From: Aquibacillus koreensis | GTDB lineage: Bacteria; Bacillota; Bacilli; Bacillales; Amphibacillaceae | NCBI RefSeq assembly: GCF_025154055.1 | Contig: NZ_JAOALK010000037.1 | Coordinates: forward strand, 46,130 to 110,129 | Length of the DNA: 64,000 bases | Reading direction: 5' to 3' | Part shown: piece by piece, positions 43,607-52,764 of the stretch | How positions within the stretch are numbered: position 1 is the first letter of the stretch | Layout: each line of letters starts with the position of its first letter | The notes under the pieces: model-generated | Told to the model about the DNA's origin: nothing | Databases searched by the model: none | Seen by the model: only the letters and a program-made list of their open reading frames with translations | Position numbers and translations under genes: made by a program

Positions 43607-43870
43607 TTACTCTTTTGGCTCGTGCTCCATCAATGCTTGTCCATATGCATCGATAATCTCTTCTAATTCATCATCTGTTACATTTTCTAAATATTCTCCT
43701 TTATCTTGGCGAATGATTTTGCTTACAACAAGCTCCTCATCTTTCGAATAAAGGATGAATTCTGTACCTTTCATCTCAATCACAGCATCAATAACATAAC
43801 TTGTTTCTACACCGTGCTCATCTTTCATAATAAGTGTATCTTCAGACTCAAGAATAATTTTGTGCTCCAT
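43607..43870 (-). CDS. 87-residue DUF1292-like acidic protein
   Basis: The small acidic cytoplasmic protein reads as two beta-rich units: IILESEDTLIMKDEHGVETS and AVIEMKGTEFILYSKDEEL, then DDELEEIIDAYGQALMEHEP. The order (an I-x-D-E-x-G-x-E strand, a Y-I/L-x-Y strand, an acidic helix) is like YrzB/DUF1292 proteins of Bacilli, of unknown function; the match is by pattern only. It starts at ATG after GGAAAGGAG. Confidence 0.65.
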   Translation of the reverse strand: MEHKIILESEDTLIMKDEHGVETSYVIDAVIEMKGTEFILYSKDEELVVSKIIRQDKGEYLENVTDDELEEIIDAYGQALMEHEPKE

Positions 43871-44167
43871 GCGGATACTCCTTTCCTAATCCCTTCTAAT
43901 TTTTACGATATCCAATACACTTATACTAATTTTGTACCAATAGTTAAGGGAGGATGAACTGTATTAATGAAAAATTAGATAATGGATATAACAGTGTAGT
44001 ACAGTTGGTGGAAGGGCATAGATTTTCTGTTTTTTCTAATTTTATATTTCTTATTTAGCGTTGTTATTTAAAGGATTTATGGGAGGGTGTTGGGTCAATT
44101 ATGCCGAGGATAATCAGTAAAGCTAAATTTGAACATTTTAAGAACTTTCACTATAACAGTTTGTTAG

Positions 44168-44211
44168 TGTGACAAATATCACATGCAAATGGAGTGGGGA
44201 GGATATATAAT
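44168..44211 (+). promoter_or_regulatory. Fnr-activated promoter of pflBA
   Basis: TGTGACAAATATCACA (44168-44183) is a perfect Fnr/CRP-type site TGTGA-N6-TCACA. TATAAT at 44206-44211 would put the start point near 44218, with the site centred at about -42, the classical position for a class II activator. The preceding 43871-44167 is AT-rich with no gene; TTTCACTA / TAGTGTGA just before the box is a further partial dyad. Confidence 0.8.
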
Positions 44212-44273
44212 AAACTTAAGATAATGATTTGTTCATTAATGAGCAATTTAATCATATTAAGGAGGCAACGAAA

Positions 44274-46532
44274 ATGAAATTAGCTGATGAAGTGTTGCAA
44301 AAGAACCCTTGGGATGGTTTTAAAGAAGGCAGATGGCAGAAAGAAATTGACGTTCGTGATTTTATTTTGAAGAACTTTACATTATATGAAGGCAATGATG
44401 AATTTCTGGCAGGACCAACAGAAGATACATTAGCGTTATGGGATCAAGTAATGGATCTTACAAAGCAAGAGCGTGAAAATGGTGGCGTATTAGATTTAGA
44501 TACGAGAATCGTTTCTACAATCACGTCACATGGTCCTGGATATTTAGATCAAGGCAAAGAAAAAGTAGTTGGTGTTCAAACAGATAAACCATTCAAACGC
44601 TCATTGCAGCCTTATGGTGGAATCAGAATGGCAGTTGCAGCGGCAGAATCATATGGTTTTAAAGTGGATGAAGAAATTGATAAGATTTTTACTGATTATC
44701 GCAAAACACATAACCAAGGTGTATTCGATGCGTACACACCAGAAATGAGAATGGCGCGTAAAGCTGGTATTGTTACTGGTTTACCAGATGCATATGGTCG
44801 TGGAAGAATTATTGGTGACTATCGTCGTGTAGCATTATACGGTGTGGATCGCTTAATTGAAGAAAAGAAAAAGGATTTAGAAATCATTGGTGGAAATGGC
44901 ATCATGTCAGAAGATGTGATCCGTGACCGTGAAGAAACAATGGAGCAAATCCGTGCGCTACAAGAATTAAAACAACTAGGAAAAACATATGGCTTTGATA
45001 TTTCAAAACCAGCAGTAACTGCTCAAGAAGCATTCCAATGGTTATACCTAGGATATTTAGCTGCAATCAAAGAACAAAACGGTGCGGCAATGAGCCTTGG
45101 TCGTGTTTCTACATTCCTAGATGTATATGTAGAAAGAGACTTAGCTAATGGCGTAATTACAGAAGAAGAAGTACAAGAATTAGTGGATCACTTTGTGATG
45201 AAATTACGTCTTGTTAAATTTGCGAGAACACCTGAATATAATGAACTATTTAGTGGTGACCCAACATGGGTAACAGAATCACTTGGTGGTGTGGCAGTAG
45301 ATGGCCGTCCTTTAGTTACGAAAAACTCATTCCGTTTCTTGCACACATTAGATAACTTAGGACCAGCACCAGAGCCGAACTTAACAGTATTATGGTCTAC
45401 AAAACTGACAGATAACTATAAAAAGTATTGTGCGAAAATGTCAATCAAAACAAGCTCCATCCAGTATGAAAATGACGATCTAATGAGAGATATTTACGGT
45501 GATGACTATGGTATTGCTTGCTGTGTATCTGCAATGAAAATTGGTAAGCAAATGCAATTCTTTGGAGCACGTGCAAACCTTGCAAAAGCATTACTATATG
45601 CAATCAATGGTGGGGTAGATGAAAAATTAAAAGTTCAAGTTGCTCCTAACTATGCACCAATCACATCTGAGTACCTTGATTATGATGAAGTAATGAAAAA
45701 GTATGACACGATGTTAGATTGGTTATCTAGTCTTTATGTAAATACACTAAACATTATCCACTTCATGCACGATAAGTATAGCTATGAGCGCATTGAAATG
45801 GCACTACATGATCGTGAAGTATTACGCACTATGGCTTGTGGTATTGCTGGTTTATCCGTAGTAGCTGACTCGCTAAGTGCAATTAAATACGCAAAAGTTA
45901 GAGCGATTCGTGATGAAAATGGTCTGGTAGTTGATTATGAAATAGAAGGCGACTTCCCTAAATACGGTAACAATGATGACCGTGTAGATGAGATCGCATC
46001 AGATTTAGTAAAATCATTTATGCAAAAAATAGCTAAAAATAAAACGTATCGCAATTCTTTACCAACACAATCCATTTTAACAATCACATCAAACGTTGTG
46101 TATGGTAAGAAAACTGGTAATACACCAGATGGACGTAAAGCTGGCGAACCATTTGCACCTGGTGCAAACCCACTTCACGGCCGTGACTCAAATGGATCAT
46201 TAGCTTCATTAAGCTCAGTTGCTAAAATGCCGTATGAATACTCTCTAGATGGAATCTCAAACACATTCTCCATCGTACCTAAAGCATTGGGTAAAGAAGA
46301 AGATACAAGAATCGCCAACTTAGCAGGTATGCTTGATGGCTATGCAATCAAGAAAGGTCACCATTTAAATGTTAACGTATTTGATCGTGAAACATTATTA
46401 GATGCGATGGAACACCCTGAAGAATATCCACAATTAACGATTCGTGTTTCTGGTTACGCGGTCAACTTTATAAAACTAACAAGAGAACAACAAATCGACG
46501 TGATCAACCGTACGTTCCATGATAGTCTATAA
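44274..46532 (+). CDS. pflB: Formate C-acetyltransferase (pyruvate formate-lyase)
   Basis: PflB (752 residues) splits pyruvate with CoA into acetyl-CoA and formate under anoxic conditions. The catalytic pair of cysteines is in [12 protein letters not shown], and the C-terminal glycyl radical site is in [17 protein letters not shown]. The start at ATG 44274 is behind AAGGAGG at nine bases; a longer frame from 44229 is not needed. The radical is put on by PflA, encoded next. The Fnr box and the adhE/Rex unit suggest coordinated fermentation. Confidence 0.97.
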   Translation: MKLADEVLQKNPWDGFKEGRWQKEIDVRDFILKNFTLYEGNDEFLAGPTEDTLALWDQVMDLTKQERENGGVLDLDTRIVSTITSHGPGYLDQGKEKVVGVQTDKPFKRSLQPYGGIRMAVAAAESYGFKVDEEIDKIFTDYRKTHNQGVFDAYTPEMRMARKAGIVTGLPDAYGRGRIIGDYRRVALYGVDRLIEEKKKDLEIIGGNGIMSEDVIRDREETMEQIRALQELKQLGKTYGFDISKPAVTAQEAFQWLYLGYLAAIKEQNGAAMSLGRVSTFLDVYVERDLANGVITEEEVQELVDHFVMKLRLVKFARTPEYNELFSGDPTWVTESLGGVAVDGRPLVTKNSFRFLHTLDNLGPAPEPNLTVLWSTKLTDNYKKYCAKMSIKTSSIQYENDDLMRDIYGDDYGIACCVSAMKIGKQMQFFGARANLAKALLYAINGGVDEKLKVQVAPNYAPITSEYLDYDEVMKKYDTMLDWLSSLYVNTLNIIHFMHDKYSYERIEMALHDREVLRTMACGIAGLSVVADSLSAIKYAKVRAIRDENGLVVDYEIEGDFPKYGNNDDRVDEIASDLVKSFMQKIAKNKTYRNSLPTQSILTITSNVVYGKKTGNTPDGRKAGEPFAPGANPLHGRDSNGSLASLSSVAKMPYEYSLDGISNTFSIVPKALGKEEDTRIANLAGMLDGYAIKKGHHLNVNVFDRETLLDAMEHPEEYPQLTIRVSGYAVNFIKLTREQQIDVINRTFHDSL

Positions 46533-46592
46533 GTAATATTGAAGGGTAGTAAGACAACAAGGTATTAAAAATAGAGTAAGAAAAACATTCCA

Positions 46593-46613
46593 GAGGGGGC
46601 GCTTTTCCCCCTC
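46593..46613 (+). other. Hairpin between pflB and pflA
   Basis: GAGGGGG / CCCCCTC closes a 7-base CGCTTTT loop. There is no T-run, so it is probably not a terminator; it could protect the 3' end of a processed pflB message or lower pflA expression. Confidence 0.6.
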
Positions 46614-46644
46614 GTTCCCAAATAAAAGCAAGGAGGGCGACAAC

Positions 46645-47385
46645 ATGAAAGGAAGAATTCATTCCATAGAAACATGTGGTACCGTTGATGGACCAGGACT
46701 ACGTTACGTTATATTTACACAAGGGTGCTTACTGCGTTGTCAGTTTTGTCATAACCCTGATACATGGAAAATTAACCAAGGTAAAGAAAAGACTGTAGAA
46801 GAAATCGTTAAAGATATTAAAGATTATCTACCATTCTTTCAGTCTACAAACGGTGGCGTAACGGTAAGTGGTGGAGAACCATTATTACAAGTGGAATTCT
46901 TAATTGAGTTGTTTAGAGAATTAAAGAAATTAGGCGTGCATACAACGATAGATAGCTCTGGCGGTTGCTTCAGTCGCTCTCCTCGCTTTTTGAAAAATTT
47001 AGATGAGTTATTGGAACTAACAGATCTTGTTTTATTAGACTTAAAACATATTGATCCAATTAAACACAAAGAGTTAACCGGTATGTCAAACGAACATATT
47101 ATTGACCTTGCTAACTATTTATCTGAAAAACAAGTACCTGTATGGATCAGACATGTACTAGTACCTACAATTAGCGATTTTGATGAATACCTTTACCCAT
47201 TAGCTGATTTCATTGACACGCTAAATAATGTAGAAAAAATAGAAGTACTTCCTTATCACAAATTAGGGGTGTACAAGTGGGAAAATCTAGGTTTGGAATA
47301 TAAATTAGAGGGTGTAGAACCACCTTCCGAAGAACGTGTAGAAAACGCAGTAGCCATCTTGAATCGGCAGAAAGTATTAAACTAA
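46645..47385 (+). CDS. pflA: Pyruvate formate-lyase activating enzyme
   Basis: PflA (246 residues) is the radical SAM enzyme that creates the glycyl radical on PflB. The cluster motif CxxxCxxC is in [18 protein letters not shown], followed by [13 protein letters not shown] (SAM binding) and [33 protein letters not shown] at the N-terminus is typical. Start ATG behind AAGGAGGG. It lies 112 bp behind pflB in the usual order. Confidence 0.96.
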   Translation: MKGRIHSIETCGTVDGPGLRYVIFTQGCLLRCQFCHNPDTWKINQGKEKTVEEIVKDIKDYLPFFQSTNGGVTVSGGEPLLQVEFLIELFRELKKLGVHTTIDSSGGCFSRSPRFLKNLDELLELTDLVLLDLKHIDPIKHKELTGMSNEHIIDLANYLSEKQVPVWIRHVLVPTISDFDEYLYPLADFIDTLNNVEKIEVLPYHKLGVYKWENLGLEYKLEGVEPPSEERVENAVAILNRQKVLN

Positions 47386-47386
47386 A

Positions 47387-47430
47387 AATAGAGTATCAAA
47401 CCCAACCGGGTTTGGTACTCTATTCCTTTA
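47387..47430 (+). terminator. Terminator of pflBA
   Basis: A 17-bp stem (AATAGAGTATCAAACCC and its near-complement) with an AACC loop and CCTTTATC following, two bases behind the pflA stop. Confidence 0.85.
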
Positions 47431-47464
47431 TCTCCCACCTTTTCTTCAAAGTTGATGTAAAATG

Positions 47465-47928
47465 CGACGTAACTATAGCAGCCGCTAATCTATGGTCGAT
47501 GTTGGCGGCTAAGAGATCCGTTATTTGCCCGAAATCTTCGTTTACATTATTTTAGCGGCTACCAGATCCCTTATTTGCCCTGATTTCATTGATTATGTGG
47601 GGATTTTGCCAAAATAACGTACTGTAAAGCCGCTTAGATTTTAAATTGGCCTAAAATAGGGAAATAAGGTCTCTCATAGCCGCTCAGAATTCTAAGGAAT
47701 CTTTGCGGTCATGAGATCCGTTATTTGCCTAAATTTCATGATTACCAAATTTTCGCGGTCACCAGATCCGTGATATGCCCTAATTGCATTGATTCCGATG
47801 GCATTTTGTTAAAATAGCTTACTGTATGACCGCTCAGATTCAAAATTGGTTAAAAACAAGAAAATAAGGGAACTCATGACCGCTTGCGTTGTATTCTCTC
47901 ATTATCTTGTGTTACGACGCACTCTATA
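47465..47928. repeat. Intergenic repeat, copy C (two modules plus extra left arms)
   Basis: This is the longest copy of the element at 2469 and 14027. It has the CGACGTAAC left end, a GCGGCTA-type module at 47555-47683 and a GCGGTCA-type module at 47755-47883, each exactly 129 bp, plus two extra left arms (about 47505 and 47705), and the same right end through GTTACGACGCAC. It fills most of the gap between pflA and ohr. No protein is encoded. Confidence 0.9.
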
Positions 47929-47973
47929 TGAAAAGTTCAATAATATTACTAGTAATAATAAATTATATTTTTT

Positions 47974-47988
47974 TACTATTAAATTGTT
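47974..47988 (+). promoter_or_regulatory. Candidate OhrR operator
   Basis: TACTATTAAATTGTT matches 13 of 15 positions of the OhrR operator TACAATTAAATTGTA, 90 bp before the ohr start. No ohrR gene is in the window. Confidence 0.6.
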
Positions 47989-48078
47989 TAAATTATGGTA
48001 GGAAAAGGAATAGCTAGAGTAGAATTGATTACAATAAGACTTTTCAAGAAGGTCTAACAAAATAAAGGAGTGGATAAG

Positions 48079-48498
48079 ATGAGTAACGTTCTTTTTACAT
48101 CCCAAGCTACAGCAAAAGGCGGCCGTGACGGTCACGTAAAGTCAAGTGACGGCTTAATTGATTTAAATTTAGTAAATCCAGCTGGAGGTTCCGACGAGAA
48201 AGGTTCAAATCCTGAACAACTATTTGCGGCGGGCTATGCAGCTTGTTATGATGGGGCATTGAACCTAATGGCATCTAAACAGAAAAAAGAAATTGAATCT
48301 TCTATTACAGCTGAAGTAAGCTTACTTAAAGATACGGCGGATAATGGATTTAAGATAGGCGTCGTTTTAAATGTTGAGATTAAAGGTGTAAGCCAAGCAG
48401 AAGCAGAAGAGCTTGCTAAGCTAGCACACGATTTCTGTCCGTATTCCAAAGCTACTAGAGGGAATATTGACGTAGAATTAAAGCCTAAAGCAGTATAA
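48079..48498 (+). CDS. ohr: Organic hydroperoxide resistance protein
   Basis: Ohr (139 residues) is a thiol peroxidase that reduces organic hydroperoxides with lipoylated or bacillithiol-type reductants. The two redox cysteines are in GYAACYDGALNLMA and HDFCPYSKATRGN; PAGGSDEKGSNPEQLFAAGY is the family core. The start is the ATG at 48079, eight bases behind AAAGGAG (a GTG nine bases earlier is in frame but too close to it). A likely OhrR box lies upstream. Confidence 0.95.
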   Translation: MSNVLFTSQATAKGGRDGHVKSSDGLIDLNLVNPAGGSDEKGSNPEQLFAAGYAACYDGALNLMASKQKKEIESSITAEVSLLKDTADNGFKIGVVLNVEIKGVSQAEAEELAKLAHDFCPYSKATRGNIDVELKPKAV

Positions 48499-48509
48499 TG
48501 TAAATAATG

Positions 48510-48544
48510 AACGCTCCCTTTGAAGAAAAGGGAGCGTTTTTTTA
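48510..48544. terminator. Bidirectional terminator of ohr and yidC2
   Basis: AACGCTCCCTTT / AAAGGGAGCGTT with a GAAGA-type loop, then T7 on the plus strand. Confidence 0.9.
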
Positions 48545-48554
48545 TGCTTTTCTA

Positions 48555-49370
48555 TTAATTTTTAATTGGTTCCGTAGTAATGGTTGATGGCTTTTGTTGA
48601 TACAGCTTCTTGGAAAGCACCTGCTGGAATATTAAGAAAGTACCCCCAACTGCCCAGTAAAGTGGTAAAGCGGCAGGCGCATTAAAGGATATGAACCCGA
48701 TCATAAGTGGAGAGATTAATCCCATGATCGCCATTTGTTTTCTTTGTTGGGCATCTAAACCAATTTGTGTGGCTTTAAATTGGAAAAAATAAATGGCCGC
48801 TGCAATAAATGGCATGATCAAATCTGACTGACCAAGGTTAAACCATAAAAATGAATGGGAAGCAATCTCAGGTGTAGACCTTATTGCATAATAAAAACCA
48901 ATTAAAATAGGAAATTGAATTAGCATTGGTAGGCATCCAATGGATGTCATTGGGTTAAAATTGTGCTTTTTGTAAAGCTCCATCATCTCCTGTTGCATTT
49001 TTCTTTGTGACTCACTATCCTTCTTTTCTTTATACTTTTCTTTTAAATCATCCAACTCTGGCTTCATAATTGCCATCTTTTCACGCGTCTGATAGCTACC
49101 TTTTGTTTGCTTTAGCATCAGTGGCATTAAAGCAAGACGGATCAGAATCGTAACAAGTACAATAGAGAGTCCATAATTACCATGAAAGAAGTTTGCTACT
49201 CCTTTAATGACACTAGAAAAAGTTAAAACAAAATATCGATCAAAAAAACCTGCTGTGTCAGGATCTATCGGTTCCCCATTTGCAGCCTGGCACCCGGATA
49301 GAAATAATACCAGTATAATAGATCCAACAAAGCTAGCTTTTTTATAGGTGAATACAGTGTTTTTTGACAT
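48555..49370 (-). CDS. yidC: Membrane protein insertase YidC/Oxa1 (YqjG-type second copy)
   Basis: The 271-residue insertase has a lipoprotein signal peptide (lipobox FLSGC, Cys about residue 27) and five transmembrane segments. The conserved Arg in the hydrophilic groove lies in TILIRLALMPLMLKQTK; KMQQEMMELYKKHNFNPM is the cytoplasmic coiled loop; the insertase signature continues through IGCLPMLIQFPILIGFYYAI. It inserts membrane proteins with or without SecYEG. The upstream arrest-peptide gene and the hairpin hiding its ribosome binding site make it the equivalent of B. subtilis YqjG (YidC2), which backs up SpoIIIJ. Confidence 0.93.
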   Translation of the reverse strand: MSKNTVFTYKKASFVGSIILVLFLSGCQAANGEPIDPDTAGFFDRYFVLTFSSVIKGVANFFHGNYGLSIVLVTILIRLALMPLMLKQTKGSYQTREKMAIMKPELDDLKEKYKEKKDSESQRKMQQEMMELYKKHNFNPMTSIGCLPMLIQFPILIGFYYAIRSTPEIASHSFLWFNLGQSDLIMPFIAAAIYFFQFKATQIGLDAQQRKQMAIMGLISPLMIGFISFNAPAALPLYWAVGGTFLIFQQVLSKKLYQQKPSTITTEPIKN

Positions 49371-49696
49371 GAAGATCCTCCTTGTTTTTTTAAATGTAAT
49401 TGGTTAAAAAACAAGAAAGGATTTTCTGCATCATCATCTGTACTGTCTTTTACATTCATCTTCTTTATGATCCACACACGTGTAGCCTTTAAAGGTGTGT
49501 TATCATGGGTAGATGTTTGCTTTTTAAGCTTTAATAATTCATGTTTTTGCTTATAATAGAGCAATCGGTACTTTTGTACATGTGTATGAGAAAGTTGAAA
49601 TAACCTGTATGTGTACATCATAGTAAATAGAAATGAAACATACATATACATCGGATATAGATCAGATTGATAATCAAAAAATAGTTCGAAAAACAA
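49265..49696 (-). CDS. mifM: MifM-like sensor peptide upstream of yidC2
   Basis: A TTG start at 49696 follows a perfect GGAGGTG by seven bases. The product begins with a membrane segment (about residues 15-33), a basic region (residues 40-60), then ATRVWIIKKMNVKDSTDDDA at residues 71-90. This is the design of B. subtilis MifM: a membrane helix followed by an arrest motif of R-I/V, W-I, M-N and a run of acidic residues at which ribosomes stall when SpoIIIJ insertion fails. M80, N81 and acids 87-89 fall at positions remembered for MifM; the W-I to M-N spacing is two residues shorter. Unlike MifM (about 95 residues), the frame runs on to 143 residues, overlapping yidC2 by 106 nt. Confidence 0.8.
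   Translation of the reverse strand: MFFELFFDYQSDLYPMYMYVSFLFTMMYTYRLFQLSHTHVQKYRLLYYKQKHELLKLKKQTSTHDNTPLKATRVWIIKKMNVKDSTDDDAENPFLFFNQLHLKKQGGSSCQKTLYSPIKKLALLDLLYWYYFYPGARLQMGNR
49377..49420 (-). promoter_or_regulatory. Hairpin hiding the yidC2 ribosome binding site
   Basis: On the minus strand CCTTTCTTGTTTTTTAA (49420-49404) can pair with TTTAAAAAAACAAGGAGG (49394-49377). The right arm contains AAGGAGG, the yidC2 ribosome binding site seven bases before its ATG. The left arm encodes the P-F-L-F-F that follows the acidic arrest stretch, so a ribosome stalled there would cover it and free the site. Confidence 0.75.
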
Positions 49697-49893
49697 CTGT
49701 ATTCACCTCCTTTAATTATATTTGAGAATACTAACTATCATCTAATAAGTAACTGTAATTGTCAAAGGAGCTTTTGTGACAATTGGTTTGTAAAAAATGG
49801 ATAATTTTTATTATAGTAAGGCATCTCTTAAGAATAATGATACAATGATACATATATAGATAAGAATGGTACGATCAATAGGAAGGGGATCTT

Positions 49894-50688
49894 ATGATTT
49901 CAAATAAAAAGCAAGTGTTGTTTCTAGGTGCTGGTAGAATGGCACAGGCTATTATTTCGGGTTTAATAAATGATTCTAGTTTTCACATAATGGTGACGAA
50001 TAATGGTGATGAAAAAAGACTTCGATACGTACAAGATACTTTTAATGTAGAAGTGATTGAAAGCTGGAGAGAAGAAATGGAATCAACCGATATTATTGTT
50101 TTAGCCTTACCTCCAGAAGGACATGATTCAATCCTTAAAGAATTAGCTGAATTTGTAGATCAACAACTAATCATTACGGTAGCAGCGGGAATTGGCCCAG
50201 CATACTTAGAAGAAAGATTACCAAACGGCACGCCTGTTGCATGGGTGATGCCGAACACAGCTGCGCAGGTTGGTAAGTCGACTACCCTATTTGCCAATGG
50301 CAGTTATATGACAGCTGAGCATGAAACATGGTTACAAGCGATGCTTCAACAAGTTGGTACATATGAACAAGTGACGGAACAACAAGTGCACCATTTAACA
50401 CCTATCACTGGCAGTGCACCAGCTTTTGTATATAAAATGGCCGAATCATTGATCCGAAGTGCAGAGGAAAGTGGAATTACGGAACAACAAGCGCAAAACC
50501 TAGTATCTTCCATGTTAGAAGGTGCGGCTGCTATGTTACAAACCGGGCAAAAACCGAGTTATCTTACAGATCAAGTGGCTACTCCAGGTGGGGTAACAGC
50601 AGCTGGTTTGGAAGTATTAGATGAAAGTGGATTGGATCAAATGCTACAGCGTGCTATTGCTGCTTGTCACGAGAGAGCAAAGCATTAA
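49894..50688 (+). CDS. proC: Pyrroline-5-carboxylate reductase
   Basis: The 264-residue enzyme reduces pyrroline-5-carboxylate to proline with NAD(P)H. The nucleotide motif is FLGAGRMAQAIISGL at residue 10; the C-terminal signature ITGSAPAFVYKMAESLI and VATPGGVTAAGLEVLDE is intact. It resembles Bacillus ProG/ProI-type proteins. Proline is also an osmolyte, which fits the salt-adapted theme. It starts at ATG behind AGGAAGGGG and stands alone with a terminator. Confidence 0.93.
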   Translation: MISNKKQVLFLGAGRMAQAIISGLINDSSFHIMVTNNGDEKRLRYVQDTFNVEVIESWREEMESTDIIVLALPPEGHDSILKELAEFVDQQLIITVAAGIGPAYLEERLPNGTPVAWVMPNTAAQVGKSTTLFANGSYMTAEHETWLQAMLQQVGTYEQVTEQQVHHLTPITGSAPAFVYKMAESLIRSAEESGITEQQAQNLVSSMLEGAAAMLQTGQKPSYLTDQVATPGGVTAAGLEVLDESGLDQMLQRAIAACHERAKH

Positions 50689-50701
50689 TTTCTTAAAAGA
50701 T

Positions 50702-50735
50702 AGCTACGAATGATAAGTCATTCGTAGCTATTATT
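50702..50735. terminator. Bidirectional terminator of proC and the flotillin operon
   Basis: AGCTACGAATGA / TCATTCGTAGCT (perfect 12 bp) with a TAAG loop. Confidence 0.88.
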
Positions 50736-50737
50736 AT

Positions 50738-52189
50738 TTATTCTATGTCGTCGGCATTAATATCCTTACTTTCCGCTTTAGCTAAGCTGTCTTTTATTCT
50801 AGTTTCACTTTTGGCAGCTACGTTGTCTAACATGCCTTTTAAGTCGACACCAGATACATCTTTAAGCGTCTCTGGTAATTGACTCATTAATTTTGTAACA
50901 TAATTACTTACTCTAGTTGCGCCATCACCTGAACCATTTCCGCTATCAACAACTGTTATCTTATCAATCGATGCTACTGGTTCAGCGATCTTACCAGCAA
51001 ATTCAGGAAGCATCTTAATGATCATTTCTAGAATAGCTGCTTCTCCGTATTTAGCCATCGCATCAGCTAGTTTTTCTTTAGCTTCTGCTTCCGCGAAACC
51101 TTTCAAACGAATTGCCTCGGCTTCTGCTTCCCCGTCTAATCGGATTTGCGCGGCTTCTGCCTCGGCTTGTTTCACGCGAGTAACCTTATCTGCTTCTGCC
51201 CTTTGTTCCGTCGCATAACGTTCTGCTTCTGCTTTCTTAGAGATTTCTGCTTCATATTGACGTTGCTTACGAATAACTTCCTTTTCATCAATTTCAATTT
51301 GTTTGTTTTTCTCAACGAGTCGGATCTGCATTTCTTCTTGCTTTACTTGCTGTTCGGATTTTGCCCCTTGTAACTTATAAGCCATATCCGCCTCAGCTCG
51401 AGCTGTATCTTGGTCGCGCTTATAAGCTGCAATTTTTAACTCTTTATCTTTCGTTGCTTCTGCAATTTGTGTTTCACTTAGTATTTCAGCGCTTTTACCT
51501 TCGCGTTCTGCCTCTGCCTTCTTAATACGAGCATCGCGCATTGCATTTGCTTCTGCGATTTGTGCATCACGTTTTACTTCTGATATTCTCGGCTTTCCTA
51601 GTGCTTCTAAATAGCCATTTTCATCTTGGACGTCTTTGATGGTAAATGATACAATTTGAAGTCCCATTTTCTTCAGATCAACAGCTGCTTGTGTTTGTAC
51701 TTCCTGCGCAAATCTTTCGCGATTCTTATAAATTTCTTCTACCGTCATCGTCCCTAAGATCGCGCGTAAGTGACCTTCCAGAACCTCTTGTGCTTCTTTT
51801 TGTAATTCGGAATTATCTTTACCAAGGAATTGCTCAGCCGCGGTTGCAATCCCTTCTGTTGTACTTTGCACTTTTATAATCGCTGTTCCGTTAGCCATCA
51901 CAGGAACACCATTTTCGGTGTACACGTTTGGAGTTGAGATATCAAGACTATGAGAGCGCAAACTTAATTTTTCATACTGTTGAAAAATAGGTAAGATAAA
52001 GGCACCGCCACCGCGAACAATCTTAATGCCACTACCGTCCACCTTATGTACATTTTTATTACCGAGAAAACTACCTGTAACAATCATGGCGTCGTCTGCG
52101 CCGACAGTTTTATACCTAGCTGCAAACAGGATGGTGAAAGCTAATATAACAGCGACAATAACACCTATAATAATAAATAAGTCCGTCAT
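50738..52189 (-). CDS. floT: Flotillin-like scaffold protein
   Basis: The 483-residue flotillin organises functional membrane microdomains. Residues 5-24 are a membrane hairpin/anchor, then an SPFH/band 7 domain (LRSHSLDISTPNVYTENGVP, ILGTMTVEEIYKNRERFA), then a long Ala/Glu coiled coil with repeated EAEA (about residues 215-390) and an acidic tail. It matches Bacillus YuaG/FloT in layout and size. Start at ATG behind AAGGAGG; it begins 14 bp behind nfeD, its usual partner. Confidence 0.94.
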   Translation of the reverse strand: MTDLFIIIGVIVAVILAFTILFAARYKTVGADDAMIVTGSFLGNKNVHKVDGSGIKIVRGGGAFILPIFQQYEKLSLRSHSLDISTPNVYTENGVPVMANGTAIIKVQSTTEGIATAAEQFLGKDNSELQKEAQEVLEGHLRAILGTMTVEEIYKNRERFAQEVQTQAAVDLKKMGLQIVSFTIKDVQDENGYLEALGKPRISEVKRDAQIAEANAMRDARIKKAEAEREGKSAEILSETQIAEATKDKELKIAAYKRDQDTARAEADMAYKLQGAKSEQQVKQEEMQIRLVEKNKQIEIDEKEVIRKQRQYEAEISKKAEAERYATEQRAEADKVTRVKQAEAEAAQIRLDGEAEAEAIRLKGFAEAEAKEKLADAMAKYGEAAILEMIIKMLPEFAGKIAEPVASIDKITVVDSGNGSGDGATRVSNYVTKLMSQLPETLKDVSGVDLKGMLDNVAAKSETRIKDSLAKAESKDINADDIE

Positions 52190-52203
52190 TTTATTTCCTC
52201 CTT

Positions 52204-52728
52204 TTAAAATTCATCTAATTTTGATACATACAAAATTTGGTCAATTACTTCTACAACTACAATCTTTTGACCTTGCTTGATCTCCACTTCATCAAAGCTT
52301 TTGGCAGTTTCACTACGGCTACCATTTGGAGATTCAATAAATATTTCCCCATAGCCATTTGCGGGAATGGTGGTGATCACTTCACCAAGCTTACCTTCTA
52401 ATTCTTGTACGGAAAATGAGGAGGAGGCTTCCGCATTAGACAAAGGGATGACTAAAAAATAGTAAATTAGTAAGTATGCACCTAACCCAATAACTAAGCT
52501 AATTAATAGAACATAAGCACCAGATAAACCTGTGTATTTCGTAAAAAGAACACCAGATCCACCGATGACTGCTAATGTACTAAATAGCAAAAGTGGATTA
52601 AAAAATTCGCCTATGCTATCAAAGATACTATCTAGCACGCCGTCTAACACATCACCTAGAAATAATGAAATCACTGCAATGCCAAGGCTTCCCCATAGTA
52701 ACCACCAATAGATATCTAACGCCTCAAT
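52204..52728 (-). CDS. yuaF: NfeD-family membrane protein (YuaF-like), probable ATT start
   Basis: NfeD proteins pair with flotillins. The protein has several transmembrane segments in its N-terminal part and a C-terminal OB-fold domain (QELEGKLGEVITTIPANGYG, then IEIKQGQKIVVVEVIDQILY). The conventional GTG at 52674 cuts into the conserved first region and has no ribosome binding site. Upstream the frame is open to 52734 and encodes DIYWWLLWGSLGIAVISLF, a membrane helix, but no ATG, GTG or TTG; an ATT at 52728 lies 11 bases behind AAAGGG. I place the start there. A sigma-W-type promoter lies upstream. Confidence 0.85.
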   Translation of the reverse strand: MEALDIYWWLLWGSLGIAVISLFLGDVLDGVLDSIFDSIGEFFNPLLLFSTLAVIGGSGVLFTKYTGLSGAYVLLISLVIGLGAYLLIYYFLVIPLSNAEASSSFSVQELEGKLGEVITTIPANGYGEIFIESPNGSRSETAKSFDEVEIKQGQKIVVVEVIDQILYVSKLDEF

Positions 52729-52764
52729 AAAAGCTCACACCCTTTCTTTTTTTCCTCCCTAATA

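Noticed and set aside
44168..44183. Rex site in front of pflB
   Set aside because: The palindrome has TGTGA-N6-TCACA spacing, which fits Fnr/CRP; Rex requires TTGTGAA-N4-TTCACAA.
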